Below, one piece after another: positions 12,170 to 23,530 of a stretch of DNA of 64,000 bases. The translations under genes and the position numbers were made by a program. Source of the DNA: Sinotaia quadrata (Eukaryota; Mollusca; Gastropoda; Architaenioglossa; Viviparidae); the NCBI GenBank assembly GCA_028829895.1, contig CM054179.1:51409391-51473390 (forward strand), read 5' to 3'. The notes under the pieces were generated by a model that did not search any database, was not told where the DNA came from, and was given only the letters and a program-made list of their open reading frames with translations. Positions within the stretch are counted from its first letter, which is position 1, and every line of letters starts with the position of its first letter.

Positions 12170-12342
12170 CAGAGTCCTGACATGTGAATGAATATTGGAT
12201 GGGTGTGTGTGTCTGTGTGTGTGTGTTTTTTTATTCAGTATCCCAATATGTGAATGAATATTTGCTATGTGTATGTGTGTGTATGTGTGTGGTGTGTGTT
12301 TTATTCAGGTTCCTGACATGTGAATGAATATTTATTCATTGG

Positions 12343-12426
<84 letters not shown>

Positions 12427-12445
12427 CAGGCTCCTGATATGTGAA
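12075..12445. repeat. Compound array: (TG)n blocks alternating with a ~30-bp single-copy-like unit
   Basis: A unit containing cctgacatgtgaatgaatat recurs at about 12175, 12242, 12311 and 12432, each time followed or preceded by a (TG)n tract of different length. The whole cassette (unit plus TG tract) has been duplicated, with TG length drifting independently. Confidence 0.88.
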
Positions 12446-13030
12446 TGAAAATTGACTCTGAGTGTGTTTCATTAAGCTTTAACTCAAGAGTGCTTTTCAA
12501 CATACACACACACCACCACCACCACCATCACACGAATCACATAATACGCACATACACACGCACAATGAAGAAAACTGATTCGCTTCCTATACTGAAAACC
12601 CTCCTAAGGAGTGGATTATTAAATTATTATTCAACCTCTGGTATGGGTTGTCAGAACAGGAAATTGATTCCGACCGGGGGGGGGGGGGGTTGGTCGTCAC
12701 CGACAGTACCGACGCAATATCTGTGTATCTGAATTAATATCTACAATAATATCTCTACCACAACTTTGAAAAAAACGTCTGTACTTATTTTTCTTTTAAT
12801 AAACATAATTAAAGCACACAACAAAAGTGTGACAGGAAAAGTAGCTTTAGACATGTTCTTAGTAACTTCTTATTTGCTGTAAATGTTTCTCTTTGTTAGC
12901 GTATTTTCACCAATCACTTGAAAATAATTTTGATCAAAAATATTTTTTTTAAACTATCGTTTTCTGATTTTTGCGACATTGACATTTTCTTCCATCAGAC
13001 ACAGGTTCACATTAGGGGAGACAACCAGCA
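12446..13030. other. Spacer with a CAC run and a long G run
   Basis: A (CAC)n-like run lies at 12509-12535 and a 14-G homopolymer around 12676-12690. Otherwise AT-rich. No gene. Confidence 0.6.
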
Positions 13031-13335
13031 AGTGGACAGAGAAGCTGAGCTGCGATCTCGCGTGAAATTTCCGCTCTCGCAACAATTACTATTTCCGCTA
13101 ACTCTCGCTTGCCAATCTTCTCTCTTCTCGCGCGTGAGTACGAGTGAGTGGTTAGCCACGTCGCTTGCCGCTGCATCAGGTACAGACGTAATCACCACGT
13201 TAAATGACGCAACGACGACGCAAACAGGTTCATGGTCTGCTTGTCTGGAATTTTGTTTTACATTAAAAACGGAAATGGACAGTACTTCTACAAGTTTGCT
13301 GCAGAAAGGGTCACATAGTTAGTGTCACTCACGTT
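13031..13335 (+). promoter_or_regulatory. CpG-rich patch with a strong 5' splice-site-like motif
   Basis: CpG dinucleotides are dense from about 13050 to 13225 against a CpG-poor background, and a consensus-quality donor GTGAGT lies at 13134-13139 just after ctcttctcgcgc. This could be a promoter with a non-coding first exon of a plus-strand gene. A 134-codon frame (12918-13322) covers it, but its N-terminal half is AT-rich noise and I do not recognise the product. Confidence 0.3.
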
Positions 13336-15025
13336 AAAGGAAAAACGTACATGATGTTAAGAAAACTGGCCTCTTCGTTTCCTGGTAACGAATAGCGACA
13401 AGAAATGTTACCTTGCAAGATGGCTGACACCAACTGTAACGGTTGCGTTTATATCTTTCCTCCTATCAAAGTAATTTTTTCTTTAAAAAAAAAATTTAAA
13501 GAATTGTCAGTGCATCTGTCGATATCCTTCATCGCCACAAGCATTCAACTCTTGTTTCTTTCACTAGACGCGTGTCTATTTTATCTTTTACTCAACATCT
13601 GCATATTTTATTTACTGCAGCCCTCTTTGCGATAGAAGATTATTTTGAATTTTAGTCATTTTGTTTTTAGAAGAATAAGATAAACTTCTTCAGGAAAACG
13701 ATAGATAATAAAGTTTTAGTTCAGAAACAAAAAACTACATCGGTCTAATGAGATTCTGTCAGGTGTCGTTTGTGCGCACATCTCCAGCACAGGGTTCGGT
13801 GAAAACACCACCCAGATACTTGCTCACAAAAGAACATCACCACAATACTCACGGGGGGAAAATAAAGAACAGACACAGGACTTTGTAGATGTATTGTAAA
13901 TCCTCGACCCTACATTGTGTCTTACAGCGGTCCCTGCTCTGTCATTTCTTTGCATTGAAATCTGTTGTCAGCTGGCTAGTTTAATAAAACAACTGCAAAT
14001 CTTGAAGATTCTATCTCTGGTGGTGTTGCTACAGGTTATGGGCTGTATATGACGGTGTGCAAGTGTATGTGTGTGTGTGTGTAGGTATCTGTATGTTTAG
14101 TTTTGCCTAATTTTCTCTATCACTGAAGAGGTGTATATCATACCACGTGTGTGTGCGTTTGTAGGTGTGTGTGCGTGTGTGCTTGAGTTAGCGTGTGACT
14201 TTGTGTTTAGCCTATTTTTTTCTGTCTTGAGAAAGTACATATCGTACAATTCTTTTCCTTTAATGTACTCCGTTCAAGTCACATAACTACGGCACTTCAC
14301 GTGACCAGATTACTCAAGCATTACTTATTTTCAGTTATTATGTCTGCAGACATTCAAATTATTAAAACAAAATAAATCACACTGGGGTCGTCTGGGCTCG
14401 GTTTGGAGAATCTTAATCATAAATAACAAAAATATATAATGGCTTGACGTCGTAAATTGTGGCCGATAAAAAACAGAAATGTCAACGGCATCAAATCTCT
14501 TTTTTTAAATTCTATTTTACTGATCTTCAGCGAAGTATGAGTCATCTTCAACTTCTGACCAACTTGGAGAAGCGCCCTTCTGAACAGGCTTGAGAAGAGT
14601 CAGCTATTGTAATTTCAAAAGCCTTTTCTTTTCTTTTTTCCATCTTAACGCAAATGGCAGTTTTGACCCTTTATTCAATTAAATCGTGGGGGGGGTTTTG
14701 TCACATATTTTAGATTTCGAACCATACTCTTTTTTCATGATATAGTTCATTAAACACGCATCTTACGTAATTGTGTAAGGGGGGGGGTATTTCTTTTTAC
14801 TTTTATCATTTATTATTTTCTTGAATTTCCATTTTTCTTTGTCTTTAATATATTTACAGTTCTTTTCCTTCTGGGATCGGTTTGGGAATATGTTTACTTT
14901 GTTTACCTTTGCGGTAGATGATTATACGTTTATTAATTAATTCTTTTTTGTTTCTTGTTTCAGCTTTTCAGATTATGTTCTTGTCATATTTAAAACCATT
15001 TTACCTTGATGTGTACTTGTTTTTG
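13336..15025. other. 1.7-kb mainly single-copy stretch
   Basis: Contains short TG-rich stretches (about 14065-14085 and 14140-14180) and G runs at about 14689-14696 and 14780-14787. A 76-codon frame (13405-13635) is unrecognised and AT-rich. No gene supported. Confidence 0.55.
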
Positions 15026-15034
15026 ACTTGTGGG

Positions 15035-15197
15035 AAATGTGTATATGTGTACGTATGCATATGTGTGTACGTGTGTGTATTCCTGTATGTGTGTACGTGT
15101 GTGTATTCCTGTATGTGTGTCTGTTGTGAATCTGACGTCTTGTTCGAATTGCTGGGCGTATTTTCATTACCTTATGTGTGTGTGTGTGTATGTGTGT

Positions 15198-15236
<39 letters not shown>

Positions 15237-15252
15237 TGTGTGCGTGTTTGTG
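15035..15252. repeat. Two TG-rich tracts around a short unique spacer
   Basis: The left tract has a ~29-bp repeat (gtgtacgtgtgtgtattcct) twice. The right tract (15175-15250) is (TG)n with ta interruptions. Long frames on both strands here are repeat translations. Confidence 0.93.
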
Positions 15253-15470
15253 CATTTTATATATATATTTCCAAAATACATTTTTGAAATTTATAGGAAA
15301 GTTTCGCCATTTAGTTTCGGTTAGTTCTTAAAATTACTTGTGTGTGTCGCAATAAAGTAGTTTAAATTATATTTTTGGTTGAAATAAGAAAGCATGCATG
15401 AGGAGATATGTTCTCTGCTGTCTCGAGCATGCAAATGTTTGCGCTGTCAAAGATCTGACCAATCGCATGG

Positions 15471-15640
15471 TTTCTCTTGACCTTATACGTCATCTAACAT
15501 AATGAGAGTACTAATAAGTGCGTCACTTCTCTTGACCTTATACGTCATCTAACATAATGAGAGTACTAATAAGTGCGTCACTTCTCTTGACCTTATACGT
15601 CATCTAACATAATGAGAGTACTAATAAGAGCGTTACTTCT
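15471..15640. repeat. 55-bp minisatellite, 3 copies
   Basis: Three near-identical copies begin ttctcttgaccttatacgtc and end aataagtgcgtca. Confidence 0.96.
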
Positions 15641-15728
15641 TCACGCTTTAAATGATCCGACCATATTGTTTGCATACCACTTCCTTCGTCTTTTTTCTCT
15701 TTTTCTCTTCGTCTTTTAATCTATATGA

Positions 15729-15929
15729 TGCGTGTGGCAGAGAAATTGTGCCTACCCCTATTTCTAAACTTAAATGTTGTATAGAGTGTTAAATATCAAA
15801 GTGACCCGACCTTGGGCACTGCTTATGGCCTTATGCCGATATTTTTAAGAGTCAGAGTTGGAAGTAAACACCACAAGTAGAGAATATGCTAGAAAATTGC
15901 TGATCCAATCCAAACTAATTCAAAAGTGG
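15729..15929 (+). mobile_element. Dispersed family A, copy 3 (3' truncated)
   Basis: Starts TGTGGCAGAGAAATTG and retains cctatttctaaactt, gacccgaccttgggcactgc and gaatatgctagaaaattgct. Similarity stops at about 15929, before the ctgactaatag block. Confidence 0.7.
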
Positions 15930-16446
15930 AATTATCAGTAGAGAGTGCATTATTGTTTCCGATAACATTTTGAAAATTGAAGTGATTTAGTGCCAGCGGT
16001 ATGTGTTATAGAAGCAAATTAGGATGGGGGGGGACACTTTCGGAGGGCACTCTGCTTGCCTGGCCGTAACGCTGCTCAAAGCGGGGAGAACAGATTTCCC
16101 ATCTCGTCTGGCGCTGACAAGAGACAAACAAGTATTCGGCAGCGTGACCAAACTACTTAAGCCTTGAATTCCCACTCATCATTGGATGTTAAAATTATTT
16201 TTCCCTCGCAATACGATTCTTTAGGAGTCCAGAAGAATTTTATTTCAAGCGTAAAAATCGACTATTCATTGCAGCATAAAGTGTGAACATGTCCTAACGG
16301 TACGGGAGGCAGTCTGTCCATTTCCGAGGAGGCAGAAATTGTTTGAAGAAATTAGAAAATAAATGCACACCTAACGTTTAATCGTATACCAAATTAACAA
16401 GTGACGAGTGTACAGCTACTGCCATTTGTCTGCAAAATATTAGAAA
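15930..16446. other. Single-copy DNA, no gene recognised
   Basis: Has a G run at about 16026-16034. A 62-codon minus-strand frame (15987-16175) lies over a locally GC-richer patch (16035-16150) but shows no recognisable domain. Confidence 0.5.
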
Positions 16447-16635
16447 ATGTATCGAGTTGGAATATTTAAACTGTTGCAGGTGTCAGATAATACTGGAAGT
16501 TGTACAGATTTGTATTTTCAAACTGTTGCAGGTGTCAGATAATATTGGAAATTGTACAGATTTGTATTTTCAAACTGTTGCAGGTGTCAGATAATATTGG
16601 AAATTGTATCCAGTTGTAATATTCAAACTATTGCC
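16447..16635. repeat. ~54-bp minisatellite, 3.5 copies
   Basis: Units contain aaactgttgcaggtgtcaga followed by taatattggaaattgtacag. The last unit is partial. Confidence 0.93.
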
Positions 16636-16790
16636 TGTAGTGTTCATTTTTCTTTTTACTTATATATAAGCGTTCTTTCCACTGTTGACTTTTTGTAAAC
16701 ATCCACCCAGAGCAGACGAGAAATGTGTTTATGTTCAGATTCTGATGTCATTACGAAACTAAATGTGTGTACCCGTACATATGAGTATAT

Positions 16791-16794
16791 GTGC

Positions 16795-16856
<62 letters not shown>
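16791..16856. repeat. Adjoining (TG)n and (GA)n microsatellites
   Basis: A (TG)n tract passes directly into (GA)n. The same junction type recurs at about 28167-28235. Confidence 0.97.
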
Positions 16857-16860
<4 letters not shown>

Positions 16861-16949
16861 AACTAACAAAACTGCTGTCTATAAATGTTCAAATTAAATT
16901 ATGCTTAGTTGTATTTTAGTCAGTGATTTTGCAGACTCGATAAGATAGT

Positions 16950-17560
16950 CATTTTAAGTCAGTCCTATCAGGCGTAAAGCCTATTTAATTTATTGAAGCA
17001 TATAAGTCCTATTAGATATGATGTCCTATTTAATATGTTCAAGCATTTAAGTCCTATTAGGTGTAAAGTCCAAGTTAATATGTTGAAGCATTCAAGTCCT
17101 ATTAGGCCGTAAGGTCCGATTTAAAAAATTGAAGCATTTTATTTTATTGGCCGCAAGGTTCTATTTAATATATTAAAGCATGTAATTCCTACAGGCGTAA
17201 ATAACTATTTGTTACATTGACGCATTGAAGTCCTATTAGACTGTAAGGACCTATTTAAATATTGAAACATTTAAGACCCATTAGGCATTTCAATCCTATT
17301 TAATATGTTAAAACATTTAAGTCTTACTGGGCGTCATATTCTATTTAATATATTGAAGCATTTAAGACCTATTAAGCATAAGATCCAAGTTAATATACTG
17401 AAACATGTAACTCCTATTAGGCGTAAAGTCCTAATTAATATGTTGAAACATGTAACTCCTATTAGGCGTAAAGTCCTAATTAATATGTTGAAACATTTAA
17501 GTCCAATAAGACGGTAATGTCCTTATCAAAAAGGCACTTAAGCATTTGAGTCCTATTAAG
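16950..17560. repeat. Degenerate ~45-bp minisatellite, ~13 copies
   Basis: Units contain catttaagtcctattaggcg then taaagtcctatttaatatgt. The most alike neighbours are at about 17400-17510. The 70-codon frame at 17305-17517 is a repeat translation. Confidence 0.9.
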
Positions 17561-18730
17561 CAAAAAATTTTTGAAAGTTTGAAGTTCTTGGAAATAAAAC
17601 AGACAGAGCAACTAGCTAACGAAAATCTTGAGTTCTATAGTGTACTGGAATAGGACTGATCGGGTACACTTCAAGTTGAAGAACTGTAAACTAGGAACGG
17701 TAGTGGTTGTCTAGTGGTGATGGGGAAAGTGTAGAGATTGGTGCTTGGGTGTAGTGGGGTTGTGGTGGAGATGATGATGGTAATAGTGAGTGGTATAAAT
17801 AAGTACAAATAAGTACAATTGAAATAAATCTTTCAGACAATTCATGACCAGTCAAATTGCATTCAGTAAGTGTAAGTCACTGCTCGAAAAGTTCACAGTC
17901 ATTACGTTTTCTGCCCCCACAAAGAGCAGCAAATTGCCCTAGATGAAACAAGTACTAAGCAAGTGACAAAGAGGCTTTGTAACTGCGTTCCAGTAAAAAC
18001 CCAAATGGCCGATACACGCCGAAAAATGGTGGGTGCCTGTGTCAGCTAAAATTGTCGATTCAGATGCGTTTCAAAGGGTTTCCAACGTCTGAGCTGGAAC
18101 CTTCAACATTCTCAACTATCTGTCCAGTTTTCCTTTGCTGCAGTAAGTAATGTGGTGCTACTCTGTAAATTGTGAGTGTGCGTGTGTGCGAGAATGAGTG
18201 CGTCTTGTGTGAGCGTGTTTGCATTGTGAGTGGAGAATGGCAACTCTACCTAAGGAATTCGATCTCTATAGCGTCCAGCAAAATTCTTAATTTGAGTTCT
18301 GATGTGTAAAAGTCATTAAAAAGCGCGTTTGTCTGGTCCACTGTTTATCTCCCCAGAAAGAAAATTTATTCTACAGTCTCGATTCTATTGACAGACAAAA
18401 TACTGAGCTCAAGAGGCTTCTTTGGAGGCTAATTCAGTCCCGCTGAACAAGTGATTCCTATTTTGTTTAGTTAATTAAATTCTCTGCTTGCGTGCGTAGG
18501 TAGATTTCAGCTTGACTAGTTTATGTCGCGCATGGCTGCTGGTTGAGATGGCTATTTTAATTGTGTATGTGAGGCTAGATTTCTGCTGTGCTTGACTGGC
18601 TGCTTTATCGTTTTGCAAGTCTTGGACTTGGTTTGTGGCTAACTGGTTGTCTGGGTGGCTGTGTATCTGGCTTGTATTATGTCTAGATGATTCTCTGGTA
18701 GGTAGCAGCGACTTTGACTTGTTGTACGCC
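17561..18730. other. Single-copy stretch with possible gene relics
   Basis: Holds the THAP-like relic at 18026-18148. An 85-codon minus-strand frame (18475-18732) partly overlaps the neighbouring 48-bp array and is unrecognised. Confidence 0.5.
18026..18148 (+). pseudogene. Possible decayed THAP zinc-finger first exon
   Basis: From ATG at 18026 the frame reads MVGACVS, stop, then NCRFRCVSKGFQRL. THAP domains typically begin Met-x-x-x-Cys-x(2-4)-Cys and soon reach a Lys/Phe/Pro-rich block, and many invertebrate THAP exons end near there. The in-frame TAA at 18047 breaks it. The frame otherwise stays open to a consensus-like donor GTAAGT at 18143-18148, exactly at a codon boundary. This rests on a short motif, so it may be coincidence. 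Confidence 0.2.
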
Positions 18731-18734
18731 AATG

Positions 18735-19300
18735 TAGTTAGCTGAATCAGTGGCTATGTGTCTGGCTTATTTTGTGCCAACGTGGTTAGCTGAATCAGTG
18801 GCTATGTGTCTGACTTATTTTGTGCCAACGTGGTTAGCTGAATCAGTGGCTATGTGTCTGGCTTGTTTTGTGCCAATGTGGTTAGCTGAATCAGTGGCTA
18901 TGTGTCTGGCTTATTTTGTGCCAACGTGGTTAGCTGAATCAGTGGCTATGTGTCTGACTTATTTTGTGCCAACGTGGTTAGCTGAATCAGTGGCTATGTG
19001 TCTGACTTAATTTGTGCCAAAGTGGTTAGCTGAATCAGTGGCTGTCTGACTTGTTGAACGCCTATGTGATTAGGTTAATCAGTGGCTATGAGTCTGGCTT
19101 TGTATGCCGGAGTGGCTAAATCATTAGCTAAGTGTCTGGTCCGATGTGAGTTAATTGGTCAGCTGAATCTGTGGTTGTCGGGTTTATTGAAAGTCTAGAT
19201 GGTTAGGTTATCTATGGCTATGTGCCTGCCTTGTTGTATGCATAGGTGGTTATCTGAATCAGTGGCTATGTGTCTGGCTTGTGCATTTATCTAGCCGAAT
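18735..19300. repeat. 48-bp minisatellite, ~6 good copies plus a decayed tail
   Basis: Units share gaatcagtggctatgtgtct and gtgccaacgtggttagct. Because 48 is divisible by 3, the plus-strand frame 18750-19010 translates as a 16-residue repeat (core MCLAYFVPTWLAES). There is no exon context, so it is treated as a by-product. From about 19020 the units diverge and vary in length. Confidence 0.93.
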
Positions 19301-19840
19301 GGCTGTCGGTTTGTTGTATGCTTGGAAGGATGACCGTATCCGGGTTGTTGGTTATTTTATAGGGTACTTAATGGGCTTCACTTTCTTTGTAGCTATTTGT
19401 GATATGAAAGCTGGCCACTTGAATTTTAATCGTTTCTGTCATTGATTATTTCCTGTTTCGTTCATTATATAATTCACTTCCTGTATGCAGCTGTTTTATG
19501 GGCTTTAAGAAAAAATTGTTTGTATGTCAGCTTGTGCAAGATTTTTTCAGCTATATCGATCGTAGTTTTCTTTTCCGGAAATGAGATTTTTTTTTCAAAA
19601 GTTCGATGGTAAATGAATGTGCTAAGAGTACATTGTTACTGGCGAATGATTCCGTAGAGTACGTTTCCTGTATCTGTCACTAGGGCAACCGTAAATAAAA
19701 TATGTAACTCTTTCTAAAAGTGCCCTCCAAATTATTTTTTACATGCTATTTAAGGTTTTTAACAATTATTATTACACTGACTAAGAATAATTTATGAGTT
19801 AGTAGTTTCCTATCATTTCAACCCCGTTGTCGTGCAGATG
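19301..19840. other. Single-copy AT-rich DNA, no gene seen
   Basis: T-rich throughout, with no frame of note and no repeat. Confidence 0.6.
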
Positions 19841-19844
19841 ATGA

Positions 19845-20005
19845 AGCAGTGTTTTGTACTGTATCATCAGGTCTTGTCAGCATTCCGTGTTTTGTACTGT
19901 ATCATCAGGTCTTCTCAGCATTCCGTGTTTTGTATTGTATCATCAGGTCTTGTCAGCATTCCGTGTTTTGTACTGTATCATCAGGTCTTTTAGCATTTTG
20001 TGTTT
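19845..20005. repeat. 38-bp minisatellite, 4 copies
   Basis: Units contain gttttgtactgtatcatcag then gtcttgtcagcattccgt. Confidence 0.95.
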
Positions 20006-20052
20006 TGTTGTGTGTGTTTATGCATGTGTGTATGAATGTTTAATTCGTTGCC

Positions 20053-20133
20053 TTGTTAACAGTATGGCTCAATTTGTATATACATTACTAATTGTTAACA
20101 GTATGGCTCAATTTGTATATACATTACTAATTG
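20053..20133. repeat. 39-bp direct duplication
   Basis: Two copies of a 39-bp unit starting ttgttaacagtatggctcaa, identical or nearly so. Confidence 0.95.
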
Positions 20134-20990
20134 ACCTTTGAGAGTGTCGGGTCTTTTGTGAATGTATTGTCGATGTTTATATTCTTATCGACAATCTCAG
20201 CATATTCACACTCATCATCAACATTATAATCATGCTCGTCGCTATCTTGAACTTGTAATACAAATAAAGTTTCGGTAGCAGTTATCATTGTTCTCTATGC
20301 AGAAAAAAGTGTGTATATATGTATTTGTGTGTGTGCATACATGCACGCGGTATGAGATATGTGTTTATGTATGAGTACAGACGAGTCGTGTATAAGTGTG
20401 TGTGTGTGTGTATAGCTATTTGTAAATGTGAGTGTGTGTCTGTGCGTGTGAGCATATGGGTGTAAGCGTGTGCGTGTGGGTGTGTAATTTCCTTTCAGAC
20501 TTGTCGAGTACTCGTCAGAACGTAGCCGAGTGTTTGCCTCTCAACCCTCACTGTCCAAAAGTAATGAAAGATCGGAAAAGAGACGTTCTCTTGATACGAG
20601 AGTAAATGGAACTGTGACAAGAAACAGACGGTACCAAAATACATCTCGCAGCGTCCTAATTAAAATCATTTTTTTCTTATTACACCACTGGACCTTTAAG
20701 AGAGCAGAGTGCTCTACCGTCAAGCAGTCGGAAGCTGCAAAGTTTAAGATTTTATTTTGCAGCACTTAAGTCATGTCCGGCTAAAATAACAGAGCAGTGA
20801 GAGTTATTACTCTTGGCAATGCAAGTCTGTCTGGTGTTAACGTAGTACTGTGGTGATGGCGCCGGTAACAGGGTCTTGATGCAAACCACATTTGCATTTA
20901 CATATAAAAATATCAAACATATTTACTCACACACTAATTCTATGTACGCTTGTGTGCGTGTCTCCCTAAGCTAATAATGCTTAAGAAGAG
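20134..20990. other. Single-copy DNA with a small hairpin and TG-rich stretches
   Basis: A 9-bp stem (attgtcgat / atcgacaat) with a 12-nt loop lies at 20166-20195. TG-rich sequence fills about 20310-20490. Overlapping 74-79 codon frames on opposite strands (20530-20769) are unrecognised. Confidence 0.5.
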
Positions 20991-21016
20991 AGTTATATGG
21001 ATTTTTTATGTACATT

Positions 21017-21025
21017 TCGCGCGCG

Positions 21026-21057
<32 letters not shown>

Positions 21058-21085
21058 TGCGTATGCGTGTGCGTGCGTGCGCTTT
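21017..21085. repeat. GT/GC dinucleotide and GTGC tetranucleotide tract
   Basis: (GC)3, then (GT)n, then repeated gtgc units. Alternating purine-pyrimidine sequence of this kind can adopt Z-DNA. Confidence 0.93.
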
Positions 21086-21129
21086 AAATGCTGTTGATTT
21101 GAGTAAATAATTCATGTTATTTATCCTTT

Positions 21130-21905
21130 CCCGTACTCTAACTGTCTGTTGCAGTTATCTCTAGACTTGTTAAGTTTGCAATGTTACGTAATGTTAACAG
21201 ACAGAACAGCTATCTCTAGTTTGAAATATTGTGTAATATTAACAGCTACCTCTAGACTTGTGAAGTTGAAATGTTATATAATATAAACATACAGAACAGC
21301 TATTACTTCTCAAGAAGCTTCGCCTCCCCCCCCCGCCCCCTCCACCGACGAAGGGCGGTTGAGGGTGAGGGTGTGCGCCAAACTAGGTGCGACCTGTTTC
21401 ATCCCCTTCCACCAGCCCTCCTGCCCTCCAACTCAGATGCACCGCGAGGCTGTGGGGCTCCCCCAAAAGCAGCCCAAGATTGAGAACATCGTGAAGATGA
21501 AAGGTCTGTTGCGGCTTCTGGGGTGAGACAGAGCGTAACACAACAGCTATTTCTAAACTTGTGAAGTTGAAATGTTACATAATATTAACACAGAAAACAG
21601 CTACCTCTACTCTTGTTAAGTTGAATGTTGCATAATATTAACACAGAAAACAGCTATCTCTAGACTTGTTAAGTTAAACATACAGAACAGTTATTTCTAA
21701 ACTTGTGAAGTTTAAATGTTAAATAATATTAACACAGAAAACAGCTGTCTCTAGACTTAAGCTGAAATATTATATAATATAAACATACAAAACAGTTATT
21801 TATAAACTTGTGAAGTTGAAATGTTACCTAATTTTAACACAGAAAACAGTTGTCTCTAGACTTGTGAAGTTGAAATGTTACCTAATTAACACAAAAAACA
21901 TCTGG
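21130..21905. repeat. Degenerate ~53-bp minisatellite split by a GC-rich insert
   Basis: Units contain cagctatctctagacttgtt and aagttgaaatgtta, then taatattaac. They run from 21130 to about 21308 and again from about 21538 to 21905. The 230 bp between have unrelated, GC-rich sequence. Confidence 0.9.
21309..21537 (+). other. GC-rich insert with exon-like features inside an AT-rich array
   Basis: After a C-run and a pyrimidine-rich tract the sequence reads ccctccaactcag, like a 3' splice site, directly followed by ATG at 21437. That frame runs 29 codons (begins MHREAVGLPQKQPKIENIVK) with mostly G or C at third positions, and stops at 21524. A GT that could be a donor lies at 21504. I do not recognise the peptide. 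It may be a captured exon piece, a processed fragment or a GC-rich repeat of unknown type. Confidence 0.35.
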
Positions 21906-22104
21906 AATCACTTACTGAGTATCTGTAAAAGACAATGTCCGGAATCTATCCACAGTTGTTCGAACTGTACTTCAGCTTGATATATTATGTACCTGTGAGG
22001 ACAAGTCAGAGTGGGGTATTTTTATTTGGGGTATTTTCATTCCATCCTACTATAACCTGCTCCTTCGCAGAAGAATCTTCTCCAACGTGATTTGGTCGCT
22101 TCCT
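21906..22104. other. Short single-copy spacer
   Basis: No feature seen. Confidence 0.5.
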
Positions 22105-22129
22105 TCAGAGTGTGTGGCCTGCTCCATTA

Positions 22130-22500
22130 TATAACTGTCGGCACCATCGAATGTCAGCTTCATCTAACTCTGGTCGACTTCATCACATTATGGTATATTC
22201 TATCCTATTAAGTTCCGCTCCAGTACTCTCTGGTCGACTTCATCACATTATGGTATATTCTATCCTATTAAGTTCCGCTCCAATACTCTTTGGTCGACTC
22301 CATCATTTTAAGGTCGGTTCCATGAAATCAAGGTTAACTCCATTACATTAAGGTCGTCTCTATCTCATTAAATTCTGCTCCCTTAATTCTGAGATCAACT
22401 GCATTACAGTGTGATCTACATCATCATAGTTTGATATGCTACATCAAAGTAGGGTAGATTTCAATCACTGAAGTCTACTCCATCACAGTAATTTCTACTC
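22130..22500. repeat. 60-bp minisatellite with a decayed ~25-bp tail
   Basis: Two near-identical 60-bp units (from about 22163) share ctggtcgacttcatcacatt and gttccgctcca, with a partial copy beyond. From about 22320 only a short theme (ctccattacattaaggtc) persists. The frame at 22112-22351 is a repeat translation. Confidence 0.88.
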
Positions 22501-22868
22501 CATTATATAGCAGTCTATATCATGAAAATATATGCTCCATGAACCTATGGTCTGTCTCATCTTATTAAGCTCTGATCCTTCACACTGTGGTTGCCCCACC
22601 ACATAGTCTGTTCTGTCTCACGACATTTTTCCAGAATAAAATCCTTATTTCCACAGTATCTGAGCAATGCAGTTTAGCAGTTTGCAAAATCTAAAGACAA
22701 AACACTAATCTTTGACCACAAGTGCCACATAGATATCAACATCTCTCGCTGACTCAGTAATGCACTGAACAACATATAGATGTCATAATTACACCTGCAC
22801 TTAGCAATGTGAAGTGGACACAAGCGACAAAGACACGATCCTTCATTCTCCAGTACTCCAGGTATTCA
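22501..22868. other. Single-copy DNA, no gene seen
   Basis: Nothing recognised apart from fading echoes of the neighbouring array. Confidence 0.5.
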
Positions 22869-22879
22869 GTGGGTGGCGT

Positions 22880-23050
22880 TGGTGATGGTGGTGGTGGTGC
22901 TGGTGCTGGTGGTGGTGCTGGTGCTGGTGGTGGTGATGGTGATGGTGCTGGTGCTGGTGCTGGTGGTAGTGGTGGTGGTAGTGGTGGTGGTGGTGGTGGT
23001 GGTGGTGGTGGTGGTGGTGGTGGTGGTGGTGGTGGTGGTGGTGGTGGTGA
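22880..23050. repeat. (GGT/GCT)n trinucleotide tract ending in pure (TGG)n
   Basis: Starts as a mix of ggt, gct and gat triplets and becomes about 20 uninterrupted tgg triplets. Frames on both strands (poly-Gly, poly-Val, poly-His) are repeat translations. Such G-rich repeats can form G-quadruplexes. Confidence 0.96.
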
Positions 23051-23129
23051 AGGAAGAGTAGACGAAGGAGGAGGAATTCTTTTTTTGTGTGCATTAATGC
23101 ATGTATAATTAAATGATATATAATATCTT

Positions 23130-23530
23130 TATGTTTCTAAATTCTGAGACAGAATTACTTTTCATTGCAGTCGGTTTGGACCTCAACATCTTGCTGTTCC
23201 CAAGTAATGAATTTGTAAAACTTCCATATCTTGCTGTGTTTGTAATTTCCAATTGTAACCTCTACATCTTGCTGGTTCCAAATAATATATTTGTAATTCA
23301 GTACTTTATGTGCACAATTTTGTTGTTTTCAAAGTTTATAATTATATATACACTTTCATAGTGTTTCTAAGGTCTATGAATGTATCCACACTTTCTTGGA
23401 GTTTCTAAAATCTTAGATTGTATCTACTTTCTTGGGATTTCTATGTTCAGTAATTGTATCCACACATTTTGGCACTTCTAAGACCATTGATTGTATCTAC
23501 ACTTTCTTGCTGCTTCAAAGTTATATAAAT
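23130..23530. repeat. Degenerate array in two flavours (~50 bp, then ~40 bp)
   Basis: Left part: aacctctacatcttgctggt-like units. Right part: units with gtatccacactttcttgg and tttctaa. Divergence is high. An 82-codon frame (23113-23361) overlaps the first part. Confidence 0.7.

Noticed and set aside
18750..19010. Sixteen-residue repeat protein
   Set aside because: It arises from a 48-bp minisatellite. The decayed units to the right break the frame freely, so there is no sign of selection on coding.
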